Shown here: positions 6,473 through 9,709 of the stretch, one piece after another
Numbering within the stretch: position 1 is the stretch's first letter
How the letters are laid out: every line of letters begins with the position of its first letter
Assembly: GCA_000494185.1 (NCBI GenBank)
Contig: AWOC01000033.1
Span: 1-9,709 of the forward strand
DNA from: Candidatus Calditenuaceae archaeon JGI OTU-3
Lineage (GTDB): Archaea > Thermoproteota > Nitrososphaeria_A > Caldarchaeales > Calditenuaceae
Length of the DNA stretch: 9,709 nucleotides
Reading direction: 5' to 3'
Position numbers and translations under genes: made by a program
The notes under the pieces: generated by a model
Told to the model about the DNA's origin: nothing
Databases searched by the model: none
What the model saw: only the letters and a program-made list of their open reading frames with translations

Positions 6473-7287
6473 GAGGCTAGGACAACCGCGAGGCCCCAGC
6501 TCGCCCCAGAGAGACTGGCGACAAAATTCACGAACTGGTTTCCAACGATTCTGTAGCCCTTAACGAGCCGCCCCTTTCTGCCGCAGTGAAGGCTATGCTC
6601 CGTCAGGGCCCCGCACCCGTCGCAGGCATAGATTGCTTGGAATAGCTGTCCGACTAAGCTGTCAACCGTCGTGCCGACGATAGCCCCGCCTATCGCCACG
6701 GGGATTGATAGGGAGCGACTCATAGGGTTGAGTGCGCCGAGGGCTATCGTAGCTCCCGACAAAACTATTCCAGAGGATAGGGCGCCAAGGTATCCCAGCA
6801 GTGTTACTCCACCCGGTGTCCCGGGTTGGACCCTGCCTAGTCCGAGGATGAGGCGGGGCTGTCCCCGTGAGAGAAGACCAACCTCTGTAGCCATGGTGTC
6901 TCCGAAAACCGCGGACACGGCGCCAAGGTATGATGACACAAGCACCTCGTTCGGCTCGGGCGACATAAGCTGCGCGAGAGCTATTAACGCGGCCAAGAGG
7001 CCGTTCCCGGCGACGTTCCGCCACCCCCTCAGCCCCATCCGCGGCTCGGCACCCCCCTTCAAGCTCTTCTTCATGTAGCCAAACTTCGTCGTAATCCCCG
7101 CCACGACAACAAAGAGGGCCAAGACGAGAAAGCCGCCTCGACCGAAGGCCCAGTAGACGATCAGGCCTAGTAAGGCTGCGAGCGCCGTCCCCGCTATGTC
7201 CAAAACTCGAAGTCTTAGCGCTATGACACTCAGCAACGATACGACCGCGACACTCTCAAGAAGCAGCATGGCGTCCAACATCTTCAC
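6469..7287 (-). CDS. DUF92 (TMEM19/VTE6-type) integral membrane protein
   Basis: Membrane protein of the DUF92 family, 272 residues, with about six or seven hydrophobic helices. Plant member VTE6 is a phytyl-phosphate kinase in chloroplasts, so a role in isoprenoid-phosphate metabolism is possible here, but the archaeal substrate is not known. Seen: [10 protein letters not shown] (about 128-137), [11 protein letters not shown] (155-165) and [13 protein letters not shown] (205-217). C222, C225, H234 and C235 come from [15 protein letters not shown], followed by GN-x-VNF near the C-terminus; all are family hallmarks. The GTG start overlaps the hisS stop (GTGA, 7284-7287), which implies translational coupling; an ATG lies two codons later at 7281. 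The stop TAG overlaps the atpB stop on the other strand. Confidence 0.88.
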   Translation of the reverse strand: MKMLDAMLLLESVAVVSLLSVIALRLRVLDIAGTALAALLGLIVYWAFGRGGFLVLALFVVVAGITTKFGYMKKSLKGGAEPRMGLRGWRNVAGNGLLAALIALAQLMSPEPNEVLVSSYLGAVSAVFGDTMATEVGLLSRGQPRLILGLGRVQPGTPGGVTLLGYLGALSSGIVLSGATIALGALNPMSRSLSIPVAIGGAIVGTTVDSLVGQLFQAIYACDGCGALTEHSLHCGRKGRLVKGYRIVGNQFVNFVASLSGASWGLAVVLAS

Positions 7288-8594
7288 CGCCGGTTCAGTA
7301 GCTCAACCCCCTTCGCGTATATCTGTTCTATCCGCCACTCCTCCTGTGTCCTGGCCGACAGATCCCTGACGGTCACCACTCCTCGCTCAATCTCTCTATC
7401 CCCTATCATTAAGACGTATCTAGCCCCCCTACGCTGTGCGCGTGGAATAGCCTCTGAGGGGCTGTAGACTGTGGTCTCCATCTCAACAGACACACCAGCA
7501 CGCCGCAGCTCCACCACAGCGCGTACTAGGTGGCTCCTGGCACTGTTAGCAAGGGCGACGGCGTAAAAAAGTGGCGGCGCCGCGGAGGGTCTGTGACCCA
7601 TCTTGTCAACTAGGTAGTGCAGCACGCGTGTGATCCCGATGGCAAAACCGACCCCGGGGATGTCTAGACCCCCGATGAGTGGAAGCAAGCCGTCGTACCT
7701 TCCGCCCCCAGCTAGCGCTACCTCTGCCTTGGGTCCGTAGGCCTCAAAGATGAAGCCGGTGTAGTAGGAGAGTCCGCGGGCGAACCCTGGGTCATAGATC
7801 AGCCTGCCCGGCTCAATGACTGATGACGCCAGCTCAACAATCTCCCTCATATTGCTGGCGGCCTCGCGGGCAGGCCCATACTGCTGGACAGCCGACTCGA
7901 CCTTCTCGCAGGTCTCTGCCGCGGGCCCCGCGGGCGTCTCTACCAATAGTTGGAAGGTCTCGACGGCTCCTAAGTCTTTTGCCTCGCTGCGCGCCCTTCT
8001 TACCGCCTCCTCCACCCTTCCCCTATCCATGAGTGATAGTATCACGTCCTGCTCGGAGTCGCCGATCCCTGCAGCTGACATAACCCCTCGATGCACACCC
8101 ACGTGTCCAAGCTTGTAGGTGCAGTCTCTGACTCCGACCCTCCGCATAAAGTCCTCACATATCATCAATGTCTCGACGTCGGTGAGCGGGCTCCGCGACC
8201 CGAATATCTCGAAGCCCCCGTGATAAAACCTCCGCCTTCTACCCCACTGGGGCTCGTCAAGCCTGTAGCAGTCGGCAACGTAGCCGAGTCTCAAGGGTAG
8301 CGGCCTCTTACTCATCTTTCCCGCGACCAGCCTCGCGATAGGCGCGGTCATCTCTGGCCGGAGTGCGAGAAGCCTCCCATGCGAGTCCTTGAAGACATAC
8401 ATGTGCTCCAAGATCTCGACACCCGACTTGGCCGCAAACAACTCGTAATACTCGACGGCCGGCGTCTCAACCTCACTGTATCCATAGAGCCTGAAGAGCT
8501 CCCTCACCATCCCCACCAGCCGGTTCAGAAGAGCCGTCTCCTCGGGGAGGTAGTCGTCCATACCTTTAGGGGGCTGCAGCGGTATCCGCGTCAA
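7284..8594 (-). CDS. hisS: histidyl-tRNA synthetase
   Basis: Class II synthetase that charges tRNA-His; 436 residues with the TTG start chosen, normal for the family. Seen (numbering from TTG 8594): PPKGMDDYLPEE near the N-terminus, ALRPEMTAPIAR (motif TxE/RPE-T region, Glu81), motif 2 YRLDEPQWGRRRRF, and the histidine-specific FARGLSYYTG (271-280, Arg273). Motif 3 includes GGGRYDGL and VGFAIGITR. The C-terminal anticodon-binding domain follows, with ARYVLMIGDREI. Oddity: in motif 2 the usual Gln after RxFxx (equivalent of E. coli Gln127, which contacts the substrate histidine) is His125 (FYHGGFEIFG). Start: a TATA-like box at 8621-8626 is about 29 nt from TTG 8594; TTG 8600 and GTG 8636 are in frame, but the latter lies before the TATA box. 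It forms an operon with the overlapping DUF92 gene and is divergent from tRNA-Lys. Confidence 0.95.
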   Translation of the reverse strand: MTRIPLQPPKGMDDYLPEETALLNRLVGMVRELFRLYGYSEVETPAVEYYELFAAKSGVEILEHMYVFKDSHGRLLALRPEMTAPIARLVAGKMSKRPLPLRLGYVADCYRLDEPQWGRRRRFYHGGFEIFGSRSPLTDVETLMICEDFMRRVGVRDCTYKLGHVGVHRGVMSAAGIGDSEQDVILSLMDRGRVEEAVRRARSEAKDLGAVETFQLLVETPAGPAAETCEKVESAVQQYGPAREAASNMREIVELASSVIEPGRLIYDPGFARGLSYYTGFIFEAYGPKAEVALAGGGRYDGLLPLIGGLDIPGVGFAIGITRVLHYLVDKMGHRPSAAPPLFYAVALANSARSHLVRAVVELRRAGVSVEMETTVYSPSEAIPRAQRRGARYVLMIGDREIERGVVTVRDLSARTQEEWRIEQIYAKGVELLNRR

Positions 8595-8620
8595 GCTCAA
8601 GTAAAGGGGAAAAGCCCAAC

Positions 8621-8626
8621 ATTTAA
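8621..8626 (-). promoter_or_regulatory. TATA-like box of hisS
   Basis: Minus-strand TTAAAT inside GGGTTAAATG. It predicts initiation near 8597, between the two in-frame TTG codons at 8600 and 8594. Confidence 0.4.
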
Positions 8627-8701
8627 CCCAAACCACGACCCACTCGCGCTTGAGTAAAGACTCAAAAACCGCCTTGCAACATTTATCGCCCGGACGAGTG
8701 T

Positions 8702-8775
<74 letters not shown>

Positions 8776-9107
8776 AATTAAATTATTAGGGAATGTTGGG
8801 CGTGGAAGATGTTAGAGCCCTTCCCCCTCTTCTCTCACCACCCTCCCACCCACTCAGATAAGAATCTCCACCAGCCCCACAGATAAAGAGTAGTGCCACA
8901 ATAGACGGGCCATCCCTAACCAGGCCTCACCATAAGCCAGAAACACCTTTCACAAGGATTACTCCAAACCACATACCAAGAAGAATAATGTAGAGGATAA
9001 CCGGAAAAAGGGTAACGATAGGAAAGTATCTATTATTGGCTATTATCGCGCGTTACAATACAAGAAAAACCTCATTTAAGAAACGCTAATAAGAGTGGAG
9101 GCCGAGG
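8776..9107. other. non-coding region between tRNA-Lys and the DUF763 gene
   Basis: About 330 bp without a supported gene. It holds an A/T patch right after the tRNA (aattaaattatta) and a C/T-rich tract (8818-8851) whose minus strand carries several G-runs. An A/T-richer half follows, from about 8950. A hydrophobic open frame on minus (8927-9052) lacks a standard start codon at a useful position. No CRISPR, IS end or RNA gene was recognised. Confidence 0.6.
9087..9092 (+). promoter_or_regulatory. TATA-like box of the DUF763 gene
   Basis: TAATAA centred about 30 nt before TTG 9120, predicting a nearly leaderless mRNA starting close to 9116. Confidence 0.35.
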
Positions 9108-9119
9108 GTGTTTGTTGGG

Positions 9120-9533
9120 TTGGAGAGGGTAGGCTCGGCGAGATTATGGCTGGTAGAGGGTTCTGTGCCGCATTTTCGCGAGATGGTTGAGCTGGGTCGC
9201 GAGATAGTGAGGGCACTTGTCGAGGTCCACGGGCCTGCTGAGACTGTTAGGCGCTTCTCGGATCCGTACTGGCTGACCGCTCTAGCCTGTGTCCTCGGGT
9301 TTGAGTGGAACACGAGCGGCCAAACAACCGTTACTCTAAAGGCCCTCAAGGTTGGGCTGCACGAAAGAGACATTCCAGTCCGGATAGTCGGGGGTAAGGG
9401 AGAGGAGATGCGATGGGTGCCCTACGAGGCTGGACGTGAGCTCAGGAAAATAGGTGTAGAGGACGCGGGAGAACTGATCAGCGCCTCCAGGCTTACCTGC
9501 AGTGTTGACGAGTCTGCGGGGAGGGTTCCCTAG
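9120..9533 (+). CDS. DUF763 family protein, N-terminal part only (shortened)
   Basis: Matches the N-terminal region of DUF763, a family of unknown biochemical role found in archaea and some bacteria. Seen: the start pattern R-x-G-x-A-x-L...P-x3-x-EMV, then SDPYWLTALACVLGFEWNTSG (family: SDP-W---A-G-VLGFDWHSSG), TLKALK, VGGKGEEMRWVP, and ASRLTCSVD near the end (family: ASR-A-KVD). It ends 137 residues in, just where the family normally continues with a QDGYQLYHH-like block; full members run to several hundred residues. The other frames beyond 9533 show no continuation, so this is not a simple frameshift. It may be a remnant left after a deletion or a stand-alone domain. TTG 9120 is preferred because it aligns with the family start; GTG 9108 is the alternative. 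The gene ends 6 bp from the convergent HIT-family gene. Confidence 0.75.
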   Translation: MERVGSARLWLVEGSVPHFREMVELGREIVRALVEVHGPAETVRRFSDPYWLTALACVLGFEWNTSGQTTVTLKALKVGLHERDIPVRIVGGKGEEMRWVPYEAGRELRKIGVEDAGELISASRLTCSVDESAGRVP

Positions 9534-9539
9534 GATTAG

Positions 9540-9709
9540 TCAGCCCTCGGATCTAACGCTCATCCTCAAAGCCTCCGGCAGCGCCGCGAATATTCTGTTG
9601 TAGCTGCTCTCCAAGGACTCTGGAATAACCTTCGTGTCAGCCGTGACCGGCATGAAGTTTGTATCGCCCACCCATCTTGGGACTATGTGGAGATGTATGT
9701 GGCCGGGAA
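9540..9709 (-). CDS. HIT-family protein, C-terminal end (partial at window edge)
   Basis: Last 56 residues of a histidine-triad nucleotide hydrolase or transferase. Seen: [11 protein letters not shown] (the H-x-H-x-H-x-x triad, active site for nucleoside-phosphate chemistry), followed by [20 protein letters not shown]. That extension is typical of archaeal and bacterial HIT proteins related to Ap4A phosphorylase/hydrolase. The substrate cannot be told from this part. The gene starts beyond the right edge and runs leftward, stopping with TGA 6 bp from the end of the DUF763 gene. Confidence 0.9.
   Translation of the reverse strand, partial: PGHIHLHIVPRWVGDTNFMPVTADTKVIPESLESSYNRIFAALPEALRMSVRSEG

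Noticed and set aside
8595..8636. Longer hisS N-terminus from GTG 8636
   Set aside because: The codon lies upstream of the TATA-like box and the added residues do not match the HisRS N-terminus.
9534..9709. Continuation of DUF763 past 9533 in another frame
   Set aside because: None of the plus frames shows the expected QDGYQLYHH-like block, and the minus strand is clearly the HIT-family gene.

Overview
The window reads as a chromosomal segment of a thermophilic archaeon, most likely from the TACK/crenarchaeal side. It carries the small subunit of the archaeal/eukaryotic-type primase and two subunits of the A-type ATP synthase. It also has a tRNA-Leu(CAG) with a 20-nt bulge-helix-bulge intron, no encoded CCA ends, and many GTG/TTG starts. 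Base composition is G+C-rich in genes, with short A/T-rich TATA-like boxes centred roughly 26-36 bp before most start codons. Leaderless or nearly leaderless transcription is therefore the main start rule, and I used it to choose starts. The exact lineage cannot be fixed from this sequence alone.

Layout. Left block (minus strand): priS follows a DedA/VTT-type membrane protein gene. Next on plus come a MoaD/ThiS-like ubiquitin-fold protein and, 182 bp on, an E1-like adenylyltransferase fused to a C-terminal rhodanese. These two look like a sulfur-carrier/ubiquitin-like activation pair. Then come tRNA-Leu(CAG) with its intron, a gene-poor stretch, and on minus a 47-residue helical protein of unknown function just downstream of atpD. 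atpD (minus) and atpB (plus) diverge from a compact back-to-back promoter region. atpB converges with a DUF92 membrane protein gene, their stop codons overlapping. The DUF92 gene overlaps the 3' end of hisS by 4 nt, so hisS-DUF92 is a two-gene operon on minus. A divergent tRNA-Lys(TTT) follows, then about 330 bp of non-coding sequence. Last are a strongly shortened DUF763 gene on plus and the C-terminal end of a HIT-family protein gene on minus, cut by the window edge.

Working together. The window is mainly housekeeping: replication priming, ATP synthesis, histidyl-tRNA charging and two tRNAs. The points most worth a second look are: (1) the ubiquitin-fold protein, whose diglycine is followed by eight extra residues, implying a processing step before E1 activation; (2) the separate, divergent placement of atpD and atpB; (3) the unrecognised small helical ORF beside atpD, with a possible frameshift in a GC repeat; (4) active-site substitutions in HisRS (Gln to His) and PriS (His to Asn); and (5) the DUF763 gene, which stops about a third of the way through the family's usual length.
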